A DNA stretch of 64,000 nucleotides from Neurospora tetraspora (lineage: Eukaryota; Ascomycota; Sordariomycetes; Sordariales; Sordariaceae), in assembly GCF_033439725.1 (NCBI RefSeq), contig NW_026944384.1, positions 1,116,001-1,180,000 of the forward strand. Reading direction: 5' to 3'. The notes under the pieces were generated by a model. That model had not been told where the DNA came from. It worked only from the letters and a program-made list of their open reading frames with translations, and did not search any database. The position numbers and the translations under genes were made by a program. Below are positions 31,331 to 44,429 of this stretch, one piece after another. The first letter of the stretch is position 1. Each line of letters starts with the position of its first letter.

Positions 31331-33496
31331 TTGTTGGAGGTCTTTGTTTCTGCCGTACGGTCGAGCCTTGTATTTCCGAGTTTGAGAAGAGTAAAAAGTA
31401 TTTGCGAGTAGAAGGTATCCTGCTATTAACCCTTTTAACGTTGTCTAAAATGCTTATATAATATTAATAAAAATATATCCGATAATACTACCCCTATTAT
31501 TAATAAGATATAAGTTATTAAAAGGGATCTTAATTCGGAAGGATTGCGAAGTTTGCGAGGCTAACGTCTTGTAATCGATTAATATTATAATTAATTTAAC
31601 TTGATTTATAATTTCGAAACCTAATATATTTTCAATAAAGATAAAGATATTTTCTAGCGTAATAAGGTAGCCGGGAAACGTAGAGTATTACTATTACTTC
31701 CTTTTAATAACCGTCCGAACCGGTTGTCCGGCGCTTTAAATACTTTTATTTAAAGTATAATTGGTCCTTTAATTTAAACTTCTTATTTATTTTAATTCGG
31801 TACATAATAATTAGGTTAATATTAATACTTAACCGAACTTTTCGTTCTATAATATAAAATAGTAACCGTATAATTATGTTACTTTCGATTACTATTACTA
31901 TACAGAGTACCTTAGGTTTAGGAAATTTCCCTTTCTTTCCCGAATTTAACGGTAGACCTCCTCTTCGCTCTAAGAATTTAATTACGGCGCAATAATATAT
32001 TCTTTAATATTTACGTAAATTTATTTAATTAAATAATATAATAATATTTTACGATTTATCGGCTTTTAATTATAAGGAGGTCGCCTCCGATATTGAGTTT
32101 AATATTCGTTCGGCGATTTTTAATAGTAAGAAGTAATCGTAAGATAAGAAGTCCGTTAAGTATACTATCCCGGAGCCTAAACATTTCGAAGACGAGGAGT
32201 AAAATAGTAATATTATTAAGGAGGGCAGTAAGGACGACGAGGAAGGTGATAGTTCTATTTCAATACCTTTACTAGCGCTTTTACTAGTACTTTTATTACC
32301 CGTTACCTTTTCTATTTTAATACTTTTACTAGCGCTTTTACTAGTATTTTTATTACCCGCTACCCTTTCTATTTTAATATGTTTACTACCTTTATTACTA
32401 CCTATCTACCGTTAAATAAATAGTTGGGACGATAATAATAAATATATAATAGGTAATAGCCCGCCTCTTAACGTTAATACGGTTGGTAGCGAAATTCTTA
32501 GCGATTGGTGGAAATTTTTGGCATTTGTTAGCGGCTTCCTTAGAAAAGTATAAGAATCCCCCTCCCCCCGCCTTTTTCGACCTTTAAATTCTCTCTTTTT
32601 TAATATATTTATATTTTTATATCTTAGAGGTTTAAAGAGTATTTTATGAAGATTGGTAATCGGGAGAAGATTTTCGAAGTTTTTATTACGGTATAGAAGA
32701 TTGAGAAGTATGGCCGGTACCCCCCGAAGTAAATAGTAATAAACGGTCGAAGAAGAATAGCTATTAGCTTTTTTTAATTTACCCTACTACGTTTAATAGT
32801 AAAAAGTAATTGCGGGATAAGGCGTTTACAACCTTTTTAAATTGAAATTAGTTTATTTACGGATTGTTATTCACATTACACCTTATTATATTTTATAGTT
32901 TGTAATTACGCCCCCCGCTTCGATTAGAGTGTAGTATTATTGTATTATATTTTACCTCCTATAGTATAATGTTAGTTGTCCGATTTTGAAAAGTAGTACG
33001 ATCGCGCTGTTTTTAAAAAAGCCGAAGCCGTTTTATAGTATTAAGCGAAATTTTCGGACATTCGAGAAATAAAATTGTATCCGAGAAGAGGTCCGAGTAG
33101 GATAAGAGATAGGAGTTCGTTGAAATTTAGTGCTAATTGGCCGATTTCGATATTTCCCCTTCTTTCTCGGATATAGTGGACTTCTTCCTCTTCGCTCTAA
33201 GAATTTAGGGTCCTTACTTCGAAACTTAGCGCATTTTTACCAAAGACGAAGATACCCTCTAGCGTAATAAAGTAGCCGAGAAACGTATCTTCGAGCGCTA
33301 CCGTTATTTTTTCCGAATGGCCGTCCGACTTGAATTTACGATCCTAGTAGTATGATGTGGATGTATATTGCGCAATCTGATGCCTGCGAAGACGAGGATA
33401 TATATAAGTTTATAGTATATTTGACGTGTAAGAATGGTTATAAGACTTAGTATATAACCGACGTTATATATAAGAGGTGCCCTTAAAAGGTATATA

Positions 33497-33654
33497 TCGG
33501 TGGGCTGGAAAAGGCGACAACGAAAAAGGGCTTGATTGTTGTTGTCTAATGGAAGAGGAGAAACGGAAACTAGGGCAGCCTAAATACCTGGAAGGGAGTG
33601 CCGGTGAATGGGCGAGGCCAGTGAATGGGCGGCCCAGGGCACGGACTTTCAACA
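33497..33654 (-). mobile_element. Short MITE-like element, copy 2 (158 bp), inverted
   Basis: The reverse complement matches the elements at 18,621 and 42,818, including GTGAATGG, CTGGAAGGGAGTGCC and GACAACGAAAAAGGGC. It is not RIP-mutated although the surrounding module locus is. TATAT-type sequence flanks both ends, but a target duplication cannot be defined in AT-rich DNA. Confidence 0.65.
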
Positions 33655-33888
33655 GTATATTCTACTTTTTTTTATATATAGGTTTCAAGAGTCCTAATTA
33701 ATACCGTTTATTAGATGTTATAATTCTATGAGCGCTATCTACGGATTATTAAGAGGGATCCCGCTTCGGAGGATCGCGAGGTTAATGTTTCGTAATAGAG
33801 GACTGAGGTAGTTCTTCCTAAAGCCTTTATTGCGGCGTATAAGATTAAGAAGATTGGTGACTAACGTTTTGTAATAGAAGACCGAGGT

Positions 33889-33948
33889 GGCTCTTCTAGA
33901 GATAGTTCTTCTAGAGATAGCTCTTCTAGAGATAGTTCTTCCCGAGGT
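33889..33948. repeat. 15-bp tandem repeat, four units
   Basis: Units of GYTCTTCTAGAGATA repeat four times and the last is diverged. In one plus-strand frame they read S-S-R-D-S-type repeats. Confidence 0.7.
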
Positions 33949-34469
33949 AACCGTAGCGGCGTAGAGGACTACGGAGTGCGGTAGGCCATTGTCGAATTCC
34001 GGTATTCCCTAGGCTACTAGCGGGAAATTGGGATGAGTATATTATTTAGTTCCCTCTTATTCGGCGTAGAAGCGACCGTTACGTACGGAAATAATACTGA
34101 TGCGAGGTTAGTATTTCGTAATAGAGGACCGAGGAAACTCTTCCTAAGTTCGCCGGTATCCGAAAGGCGTATTGAGCCCTCCAATTCGTTATATAGCGGT
34201 TGGGTTAATATTAGTGCTTGACCGAGCTTTTTGCTGCCTACGATACCTAAATCGAGAAGTTCGCAGCCAATTTAACTTTATCCGGCCCGGACTTCTACGA
34301 CTAAGAAATAACCGTCGCCGCTAGCCGCTTCATCGATATCGTTGCTATCTATAGAGGGCGCGTCGGGAGAAGATTTTCGAAGCTACCTCGATGTATTATT
34401 ACCTCGATACATTACCGCCAGGCTATGGATAAGTACTATAGTTAATAATAATTATATTATTACTGACCG

Positions 34470-34820
<351 letters not shown>

Positions 34821-34829
34821 ATATTGCTA

Positions 34830-35150
34830 AATCATTGATAGGGGTGTTGGTTGATTGATAGGGGTTTTAACCTCTAGAGTATACGGTCTAAGGCTGCTAA
34901 AGTGGTTGTTTTGATGGCTTTAATTGGTAAGAGCACGAGGAGTGCGATTGTGAATATGTAGTGCCTTTTTTAATTGTATTGATTTGGCGCAATCGGAGCG
35001 GTCTTGGTAGTATTGTTGTAGCGTTGCGACGCAAGGACCGTTAATTTCGTAATTGCTTTGTGATTGCTTAAACGTGAAAATGAAAACCTCCGAGCGCCTG
35101 TATGAATTCTACCCCTAAGTAATATACCTCCTACCTAAATTAATATGGGG
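34830..35150. other. G/T-rich stretch, nothing recognised
   Basis: It begins with a direct repeat of ATTGATAGGGG (34,842 and 34,864). The strand is rich in G and T. No gene, RNA or element end is recognised. It may belong to the 3' LTR side of the minus-strand Gypsy fossil that starts near 35,330. Confidence 0.35.
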
Positions 35151-35330
35151 AATATTTATAATTTACTGTAGTTATATACGATATAACGGTTGTAGAGGAC
35201 CTTACGGTTGTACGACGGTTGATATAATATACCCGTTGCAATACGGTTGATATAAGCAAACCGTTGAGTAACCGCTATACAACAGAAAAAGAGTCCCTAT
35301 ATACCCTTACTTAAGTATATTAACGTTCTA
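35150..35330 (-). repeat. Cluster of ACGGTTG motifs, possible 3' LTR start of the adjoining Gypsy
   Basis: The motif ACGGTTG/CAACCGT occurs about six times in 35,185-35,285, resembling the cluster at 13,420. On the minus strand it directly follows a purine-rich tract (35,410-35,440) downstream of the integrase-chromodomain reading, where a 3' LTR would be expected. A TGTTG start near 35,286 is possible. No second LTR was found, so this is tentative. Confidence 0.35.
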
Positions 35331-37500
35331 ATCGTCGGTTAATTATTAATGGGACCTTTAATTGAAACGCTTATTATAATAGCCGTACATAATCTTCCCT
35401 TCCATACACATAGCCTCATTTCCTCCTTCCTAGCCTCCTCTTTACGCCCTTTTACTTAAGTAAATTATTATTATTATAACCCTCTAAAAATTCGTCCTTC
35501 TCGGCTATCTCTATCTATAATATTAATTGCTTAGGGAGACCCGGAGCCGAAAGGTTCGCGTTATAGTACTCCTTTACTTTCCTAATAATATTTTTAAAAT
35601 CCTTAGCCGGCTACTATTTAAATTTAGGGTCTTAACTTTTCTATTATATTTAATATTGAAATTTACTATAATATAAACGGGCGGCTACGATATAATCGAC
35701 TTTCTACTCTTCTTCACTATTATAAATAACTTCTTCCGGCGGGTTCTCTAATATTTATCCCGGTAATAAATTATCTAGGTATTTCTATAAGCGGTCGAAG
35801 GAAAATTGGTTCGATATACGCTAAATATCCGTTAACGCTAATATAAACGCAGTACCCACCCGGCTTATAATTTTGAAGGGTTATTTTATCTTTGGGAAAT
35901 TAAATTTATTATTAGGGCAACCCTCTGTCGACCAATTCTTCTTAATAATAAATACCCTATTACTAACTTTAGAATCCGGAATTCTCTTATACCTATTAGT
36001 TTATACCACCTATTTACATTATACTTAAATAATAGCCTCCCTCACTTAAGTAATATATTTTTAAATCCAGAAGGTAGCCTCTTTAATATTTTATTTTAAT
36101 AATTATTCCATTATAGGAAGGTCCTCTAAGGATATAAAGGTCTTCTAATTTAAAAAGGCGGGCATTAGAAACCCAAATATTATTTCGTATAGTTAAAGCT
36201 TTATGCTTTCGTATAAGAGCCTATTTTAAACAAAATCCATTATAAATAATAATTCAAATTAATTATTTTAAACGTAATTAATATAAGGTCGGAGCCTCTA
36301 ATCTAACTATTTATAAAGGTTATATCGATTTATCCTACAGTTTAAAAGTATCTAAGTAACGAAAATATCTATTTAATCCCTACAATATTAAATATTTTTT
36401 ATATAAACGAAAACTTAAATTATAGACTATAATTACTAATCACTTCTTTCGGCAGGCCTATAAACCTAAAAGCAATTGATTTCGTTAATGTTTGATAATA
36501 GAAGTAGTGTTGAAAGGTTACGTAAATGTTCAAAATCGCCAAGTTCATATATGTGGTATGTACAACTGGGTCGGGGCGGCTGGCGGGCACGGCTGGCGAC
36601 TATAAATACCATGGGCGGTATTACGAAATTACATAGCCCAAAATTTACACACAGAAAACCCTAACCCCTATGGGTATTAGTGCCCCCCGAGCAAAACAAT
36701 AAGTGCCCCCCTAGCAGGGCCCTTCGTAGAATAACTAGCACGCTTCCTTTCTAATGATGTTACTTTTATAAGGTACCAACCAACTGGCCTTTAATAGGGG
36801 GCAAATTATATTAAAAATGTTTTTAAAACCGTACTTATTTGTAAGTATTTTCTTAAAGTCGATAATTACACAGCGCTACAACTTATTTTGTACGTCTAAT
36901 AATTATAACAAATTTAACATTTTATTTTTAATATACTTCGATATATAATATATTGTATAGTTTATAATATATCGATTTGTATCCCCCGAAAATCCTAGCT
37001 ACTAATGTTTTATAGCAACCAACTTCCTTATCTTATTCCTCCCAAGGTAAGCTATTACAATACCGTAATAATATTCTCCGATTACCTTAGTCCGAAGGTT
37101 TTCCTTCTCTAAGACTACTAACCAGCCCTAATAAAGGAAGTATTATCCTTATAGTATGCTAAATTTAAAATCCTCCTACTATACTACTTTCTAATAATAA
37201 TCTTCCAAATTCGAATCCTCCTTATTTACCTAGAATAATAATATTACCAACTCGTATCCTATCCTTTTCAATCCTTCCTATTATGGTATAAAATCCAATA
37301 TATAAATACGTAACGTATCCTCCCCCCCCCTCGGGCGCTTCTAGAGGTTTAAATAACTATATATACCGTTAAACATTTTTTTTCGACTTCTAAATTACTA
37401 AATCTTCGGCCTTCCTAAATAGAGTATCCGTAGCCGTATTATCCTTACCTAGTCAATATATAATACGAAAATTATATTATAGTAAAATTTCAATTTATAC
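35330..37500 (-). mobile_element. Chromodomain Gypsy fossil: RNase H end, integrase, chromodomain
   Basis: This minus-strand fossil of a Gypsy (chromovirus-type) polyprotein starts at 37,500 with the end of RNase H. A zinc-binding region of the integrase follows at about 37,100-36,900. After the MULE-B end fragment (36,471-36,724) come the integrase core and C-terminal part (36,470-35,850), where F-I-M-D-F-V and the later K-I-K-x-P-F-K-I-I reading are family-like. A chromodomain-like stretch lies at about 35,720-35,520. It is broken by many changes. Chromodomain elements of fungi tend to integrate in heterochromatin, which fits the setting. It is older than the MULE fragment that interrupts it. 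Confidence 0.65.
36471..36724 (+). mobile_element. MULE-B end fragment, 254 bp
   Basis: The sequence ends with GCAGGGCCC and carries the paired GTGCCCCCC blocks, CCCTAACCCC and the GGCGGGCACGGC block seen in the MULE-B right TIR. The inner part, including TTTCGTTRATRTTTG, matches the inner edge of the MULE-B left TIR. Only one end is present and no partner end or duplication was found. It splits the integrase fossil, so it is a solo end or a badly truncated copy. It differs from the 27,091 element in having GGGGGGCAC where that one has GACGGGCAC, so it is a subfamily. Confidence 0.65.
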
Positions 37501-37501
37501 T

Positions 37502-38209
37502 TGTTGGAAGGTATCGATCGACGAGTGGATACGATACGAAGGTACGGTCGATACGGCTGTATGGAGCGTTCAAAGTGGGGTAGAATGGTATATAGAATAT
37601 AGGAAATAGTAGTAGATTGGTCGAGATATCGATAAGTGTTTAAAATATATTTCTTTTCCCCTTTCTTCGAAGGAAACCTTTAAATAGACTTTTTGGATTA
37701 ATGAGTTATCGAATAACAAAACCGTTTGTACCGTTGGAATCGTTATTTTTTAATAATTCTAACGGTAGTCTAGTTATTCTCATAGGTCAACCGTAGAGTC
37801 CGGAATTCGAATCCGAACTCAAAAGTCTTCTCGGACTTCTTTCTTCACTTCTACTCTATATCGTCGTCATATAACGAAACCGTTTGTACGGTCGGAAACG
37901 TTATGTTCCGTTCTTTCTAATGGAGTTACGTATGACTTCGTTTGACTGACTTTGAGGCCGGAATTCGACTACGAACGTCGAGGGCTAGATTTTCCTCCGG
38001 GTTTTCTTCCGGATTCTATTCAGGGTTGTTCCCTCTTGCAAATCGGACCTTTCTTCCGGACCGGAATTTTTCTCCGGTTATAAAAATAGCATTTATATAT
38101 AAAAATATAAATTTTATTTTTATATATAAATATTATTATATAAGCCCGTAAATCCGTTATAAGTCTATTATTATTATTATATATATATTAAGTCTATAAT
38201 AACTAACAG
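37502..38209. mobile_element. LTR-like segment, about 708 bp, tentative
   Basis: The segment begins TGTTGGAAGG and ends ACTAACA, and separates two different minus-strand Gypsy fossils. It contains an internal direct repeat about 160 bp apart (AAACCGTTTGTACSGT near 37,719 and 37,880) and long pyrimidine runs. Its GC content is intermediate. No 5-bp target duplication is seen, so it may be an LTR left at a recombination join rather than a clean insertion. Confidence 0.35.
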
Positions 38210-41200
38210 AAACGTTTATCGGTTCATTATCTTCCTAAAAGGCTAGATTGAAACGATCCGGGTAGATCAATAGCCTTTTCCTCGCTAGTAAACGCTCGTT
38301 ATTAAAGTTTTGTAGCCTAACTTCCGATTTCCGGCTTAAGGTATTATAATGGCTTTACATTGTCCGGTCCTTATTAATATATAATCCGGAAATTAAATCG
38401 GCTAAGAAATTCTAATTACCTTATATATTGAGGGGTAAATTACTTCGTAATTATAAACGTCTTAAGGTTCTTATAATTTGTAATAATTTCTACCTCCTTT
38501 TAGGCCCCTTCGAATTTAGAAGACTACTCCTCGAATATTGTTACGATTGCTAACAATTCCTTATTGTAAATATCGTAATTATATTCCCCTATAATATATT
38601 TTACTAAAAAGCATGCTACTGGGTAAAAAATTCCGTTATTTCCTTATTAAAAGAATATTCTTCCTAATATTTAATTCAATATATTTATCTCAATTACTAT
38701 TTTCTTACCCTAGTTGTAGATTTTTAAAATTAGTACTATCGTAAAAGCGGTTTTGAAATCGTCGAATACTTTTTAATATTCAATATTCTACTAGTATTAG
38801 TCCGCTGTCTTCTTAGTAAATTTGTAAAGGGGCTTAACTATATTCGAAAAGCTCTTAATAAATCGGCGATAGAAATTAACCAATCCTAGGAAGGATTATA
38901 ATATCTTCTTTAATTATAGGGCTTCCTATACCGTAATTACTTTAACCTTATCTATATCTATTACTACACCTCCTAGCGTAATGATTAGACCCAAATATTT
39001 AGTTTTTATTATATAGAATTCGTACTTATCAATATTAATTTATAATTTAAACTTTTCAAAGCGTTCTAAAATATACCATACGTACTTAATATATTCTTCT
39101 TCGTTATCCGAATAAATAAAGATATCGTTGAAGTAAGTAGTAGTAATTTTATTTAAAGTATCGTAAAAAATATTATTAATAAAGCTCTAAAAGGTTATTA
39201 ATATATTTTATAAACCGAAAAGATAAATTAAAGATTTATATAGCCCGAATTGTATTATAAACGCCGTTAATTACTTATAGCTTTTATAAATTCGTATATA
39301 GTTGAAAGTTATAATAACATCGAATTTAGTAAAAATCTTAACCTTGTAAATAGCGTTTAGGGTCTCCCTAATTAAAGGAAGAGGGTAATGTATTTTTAGA
39401 ATTATGATATTAATACCCTTATAGTTTACGTAAATATAGATATTATCGTTTGGTTTTTTAATTAATAAAACCGGAAATACTATTAGCGATTAGGACGGTC
39501 TAACGAATCCCTATTTGATATTCTTATCTAATTACTTCTTAATAACGCTTAGTTTTAGGGGAGAGAAAGGTCGTAACCGGGCGTTAGGTAGTTCGGCTCC
39601 CGGGATTAATTCGATTTTATAGTTGTAAAATTTATATTAGGGTATAACCTTAGCGTCGCTAAGGTTAGCTACCTTCTAATATTTATAGTAATATATTAGT
39701 ATTTTTATTTTAATTTATTCTTCGGTAGTTAGAGGTGTATTTGCCTTCTCGTAGAATTTTTTAGTATCCTCCTCTATAATCCTTAACATAACTTCGCCTA
39801 TATTACACTTTAAAATCCTTTGAAAGTAGTTTATAAACCTATCCTTATACTTAATCCCGTTACTTGTACAAATATCCTTATATATTTAATTTGTAACCTC
39901 CAACTTCCCGTTTCCTAATTCTAGTATTTTACCCTTATCTTCCGCTTCTACCTCTATCTACTTAATCGCTTCCTCAATCTCCCCTTTACTCGTAATAATT
40001 ACTTCTAATTGCTCTATACGAATTACGAAGTTGAAATTCGTAGCGTTGAGTTCTACGATATCGTTTATATTGATAGGGATACTGCTAACGTCGATAGGCC
40101 TTACGAATAATAGTATTAAAGGTTTTTTAGTTAGGTCTACGGTAGATATACGTTGTCCGTTAACTAGTTTATAGGGCGCTAGCTTAGTTTTAGGGTCGGG
40201 CATAAGCGTAGGGTTATAAGGCAATATTATTGCTTAGCTCCCTTCTAGTAAATTGGTGGGCTATAGTTATTTGGGATTTATATTTACCCTCTTTGCGATT
40301 CTTTCCCGTAATCGAACCCTTCTATACTAAATTGCACGTCTGGTTTAGGATAGTATTGGGGGTTCCCGGGGACATTCCGGGTTTAGTACCGACGGCCGGG
40401 CCGGCTCTGGGTCCAGTATTAGTAGGCGAGCCAAATTTAATTATAACTCTAATAATAGCCTGGCCTTAGGCTCTAGTACTATTAATATACTCTCGAAACC
40501 TAGTCCGTTATTTAGAGAAGGCGGTACCGCCGTTAATGCCGATTTTGTTTCTCCCTTCGTCCCCTCTTTAATAATCTTGATAATATTCCCGCATGAAATT
40601 TTAAATACCCGCGTCTAGAAATTAAGTATATCCTTAGGAACATACTTGCCCCGGCATTTCCTATTGAATTTAAACTCCCCTATTTCCCAATTCGTAAAAG
40701 GGTTGTACTATTATAATTAAGGGAATCCCAAGATAATTAGGATTTCTAATAACAATAAAATATTAATATATCGATTTCCTTATTATAAACGCCAATCCTT
40801 ATCGTCAACCGTATATAATTGGTAATATAAGTATTAATATTACCGTCCGCTAACCTTAACGGCCGTAGCCGTTCTAATTTATAAACTAATAAATTTTCTT
40901 ATTTAATAAAATTCACGTTAATAAACGCTTTACTCGTATAACCGCTATTAATTAATACCGAATACTATACTTTACGTTTACTATAATAAAAGTAATTAGA
41001 AAGAAGGATAGATTTTTCTAGTTTAGTTATAATTAAACTAATTAATAAAGATTCCTCTTAATTTGATTCTCTACGCTTTAATTTTAATACATATCCTTCC
41101 AATTCCTTCTTCCTTTCCTTTTCTAGCGGTGGCCTCCGCTAGCGATTTACGACGGAAGCGCCGTATCTCCCGTACTAGCGCCGTTATTATTATTACTAAC

Positions 41201-42700
41201 TTCGGCAGTAGCTTTATTACCGCCGCTATCGACCGTATTAATATTATCGCCGCCGTTACTATAATTGCTCTAGCCGGGCTTTTTATTATTATTGCCGGAC
41301 TTCTTATTATTATTAAGATAATTAATTTTAATACTAGCGATAAGTCCCTTACTATCACCTAAATCTACGAATTGCTAATAAATCTTCTACTTATAACCCT
41401 TCTTACTATACTTTTCGCACTCGCCGTTATCCTAACAACGCTTCTACATATTAGAAAGTGTAATATAGCGTATAATAACTTCAAATTAATCTAAATCCAT
41501 AATATCGCCGCCTTACGAAACGGTCTTAGTAAATTTATTACCGCTATTACTTCTACTACTAGAGCCGCTATTATTAGAACCGGAATTAGAGTTACCGCGA
41601 TTATTGAAAGGGTTAGAATTTTTTTTTTAAAAGGTAGCCTCCTTATAATTGCGAGCGAGGCTATATAAGAATAAAACCTAACCTTAAAAGTTATTAGTAA
41701 TTAGGGAATTGGTCTAATAAGTAATTAATTCCCTAAATTAATTGTTAACCTTCTTCCTAAGTAAAAAAACTTTTATTAAATCGCTTATACTATAGGAATC
41801 GGTATAGAGGATAAATTTATCCTCGAAGTTTTAGAAGTTAAATTTCTATTAAAGCTATTAAAAAGTAGGTTTAATATCTAACCTTATATTTATAATATGA
41901 TAGCGAATATCAAAGTAAGTAATTAAATCCTCGCTTATTCTTTAAAATTATATTGAAGGGTCCTTACTTTTTATAATAAATTCTATACTTTTTTTAACGT
42001 TGATTATAAGCGTTTTACTTAAACGGATATAAATATAAAGGAATTTGGTACGCTCTATAAAGAATATTTATTCGTTTATACTTTAGTATAAACGGACCTT
42101 CGTACGCTAGGTCGAATAAGCGTTATTATAATTATAAGGTATTTTATTAGAAGCGTCGAAAATCTTAGGGTTGGGTGGTATACGATAGCGACTAGTACTA
42201 TTGTAGTTTATAGCCAAAATTGGAACCGGGGGTTTAAAGGGGGGGCCGCTAAGACCTCCGCTACTACCGCTAGGACCTCCGCCGCCGCTACCGCCGGGAC
42301 TTCCTCTGCGGCTACTACTATTATTAAAATTAAAGCCAGTAAGGACACTAACGCCGTTATCTTCAAATAAAACCGTAACGCCGTTATTATTAATTTATAA
42401 TTCCGCAATTTAATCCTATAAATAAAGTACTTAGGTTTATAGAAAAAGCACTTAGGCTTTTATAACGCCGTTATTAATAACTATATCGAATATCTCCTTA
42501 TAGTAATTTATATACAATTACTTTCTATCTTTATATTTATTAAACTACTTCCTAACTTCAAACTTCTACTAAATAACCTCGTTCTTAAAATTCCTCTAAA
42601 ATTACTTATTAATACAATCCTCCACCTCCTTATATAGGATCTCCTAATAATAGCTTTCTTTAGAAATATAAAACGCTTCGGCGATAATATTAAGTATAAT
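38210..42700 (-). mobile_element. Gypsy fossil, gag to RNase H, minus strand
   Basis: This is a second minus-strand Gypsy fossil. Gag-like text begins on the right at about 42,700 and includes a Gly/Ser/Arg-rich part (about 42,310-42,230) and a knuckle-like area (about 41,450-41,370). Protease-like text lies around 40,450-39,960. The reverse transcriptase (about 39,560-38,780) is clear, with F-I-Y-S-D-N-E-E-E-Y and K-T-K-Y-L-G-L-I readings. RNase H follows (38,700-38,340), with Y-N-K-E-L-L-A-I-V. It ends at 38,210 without an integrase and is broken by many changes. No LTR was found to its right, where a MITE lies at 42,818. Confidence 0.7.
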
Positions 42701-42817
42701 TATAAAGGCCGGCAATTAAATAATATAATTAGTATACTAATAAAAGACAGTTGGGTATAAGGCAATAGGGTCGCTAATTAATAGTATATTGTATAAAAAG
42801 GACCAAATATAGTAATA

Positions 42818-42995
42818 TTGTTGGAAGTCCGTGCACGCCCTGGGCCGCCCATTCACCGGCTTTGCCCATTCACTGGGCCGTTTCATTACCGGCACTCTCT
42901 TCCAGGTATTTAGGCTGCCCTGGTTTCCGTTTCTCCTCTTCCGTTAGACAACTACAATCAAGCCCTTTTCGTTGTCGCCTTCCAGCCTCCATCAA
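42818..42995 (+). mobile_element. Short MITE-like element, copy 3 (178 bp)
   Basis: Same family as 18,621 and 33,497. It is slightly longer because the GTGAATGGGC-type block near the left end is repeated. It starts TTGTTGGAAG and ends CCTCCATCAA. It keeps normal GC inside TpA-saturated surroundings. It has no coding potential. Confidence 0.65.
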
Positions 42996-43320
42996 AAACT
43001 TTATAGGTTTACAATTAATTGTATGTAAAGTTAGAGTAAAGTAAGACCTGCTATTAAAACCTATATACAATATTATATTATTTATAACCGTTATAATAAA
43101 CCCTATAAATCTATAGCAATTCTTCGAAAAATAGCTTTACGAAAGTACAATTATCAACAGAAAGGGTTTATAAATAAAAATATTAAAAGCAATGGTCTTT
43201 AATACTTTCGCTTATCCTCTAACCCAAACTATTAAATTCACAACCATAGCTAATTCTAATACCTATTTGCGTACCCTCAGCATAAGAAAATAAAACTAAA
43301 AATCTTTAAGAAAATTAACG
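42996..43320. other. AT-rich stretch before the MULE-A derivative, unassigned
   Basis: Plus-strand text around 43,120-43,220 has weak coding texture and could be the front part of the MULE-A transposase, which is clearly readable after 44,430. No left TIR of that element was found here or further left. Confidence 0.3.
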
Positions 43321-43328
43321 ATATTTTT

Positions 43329-44242
43329 GGCATTTGCTCCGGGGGCACAAGCCTTTATCTAGGGGGGCCCCAAACCTTAAGGGGGCCCCAATATTTCAAT
43401 CCTTGGCACGTCTTTTTAATGTAAAATACCATTTACATGGTAAATTCCATAGTATTACATAGTACATGAAAAGATCACGGCGATATCCAGTAATATAGTT
43501 TTATATAGAGATTTATATAGCATATAATGTTTTCAATATAGGAAAGTCTATTGCATTCATCTATATACTTCAAATAATTATACTACTAACTATAGTATTT
43601 CTCGTAATACTTTATATAGTATCTTAGTTAGAGGCTTCTCTAACCTTCTAATTGGGCTTGCTTATACGGCCACTTCGTATAACTTTGGGAGCTGGCTAGT
43701 CATTTATAAGGTCGTAATAGTCGATAGCGAAGTAATTAACATCGACGAACTCGCTATCGCTACCATCGTCGCTAACGGCGTCACTATTAGTATCTTCGAT
43801 GTAGGTAAGGTCGATAGGCGCATTTAGATTCTACAGCGGCATCTTAAAAATCTTGTACGTAATACGCGTAGTATTTTGAGGCTTTAGGAAAGTTAGTAAA
43901 TGGTTCTGGTGATTGATGCGATTAATATTTACGTACGTACAGTCGATTCTAGCCTGTTCTGGCGATTAAAGGTGGCTTGGTTGTAAAGAGGGAGTAGAAA
44001 GAAGGTTAAAGTTGAGAGGCAGCTTAAAATTACTAAGTCTAAAGATAGAGGTCGTGCACATAAAGCCCACTGGCTGACTGGGCTTGGCATTGTCTTATAC
44101 AGAAAGGGTGTTGTACGATTACTGTCTGACTGTAATAAAGGTTTGAAAAAAATAATATACACGTTAAACCCTAACCCGATTGGGGCCCCCTTAAGGTTTG
44201 GGGCCCCCAGAGCCTAAGGCTTGTGCCCCCGGAGCAAATGCC
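43329..44242 (-). mobile_element. MULE-A internal-deletion derivative, 914 bp
   Basis: This non-autonomous element has inverted ends starting GGCATTTGCTCCGGGGGCAC, each with two further GGGGGCCCC blocks. It is flanked by a perfect 8-bp duplication, ATATTTTT (43,321-43,328 and 44,243-44,250). It is related, in reverse orientation, to the 689-bp element at 20,462 over most of its length but has about 220 bp more. A minus-strand reading (about 43,840-43,640) with D-A-P-I-D-L-T, an acidic run and R-S-G-R-I-S-K-P-N also resembles the tail of the MULE-A transposase near 47,140, which suggests an origin by internal deletion. It sits just upstream of the MULE-A transposase remnant. Confidence 0.8.
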
Positions 44243-44429
44243 ATATTTTTAAGCTTAATACTATACGAATTTGAAAACTTATAGTTATAGTACGAAAGGA
44301 CTTTCATAGATCCGTATATATACGAACCAATATATAAAACGTACGTGTAAAGATTCGTCGCCGTAATTTCGATAGTTATACCCCGACCGGTACTCTAATT
44401 AAATCATTTAACGACAATAATATTAAATA

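Larger units (their letters stand above)
30687..34330. repeat. Reiterated degenerate module locus, right part
   Basis: This is the continuation of the module locus beyond the MULE-B insertion. Repeated blocks include GCGCTGTTTTTAAAAARGCC (30,715 and 33,007), TCTAGCGTAATAARGTAGCC (31,655 and 33,253), CTCTTCGCTCTAAGAATTTA (31,962 and 33,188) and TCGTAATAGAGGAC (33,795 and 34,115). Their spacings differ, so this is not a simple duplication. The segment 31,064-31,411 and parts near 33,770-34,010 show less RIP. No protein family is recognised. Confidence 0.45.

Noticed and set aside
33889-33948. CRISPR array
   Set aside because: The units are 15 bp without spacers, which makes it a plain tandem repeat in a eukaryotic setting.
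41063-41362. Overlapping 99- and 95-codon frames on opposite strands
   Set aside because: They lie within the gag region of a minus-strand Gypsy fossil and reflect ATT/GCC-rich composition; no separate gene is supported.
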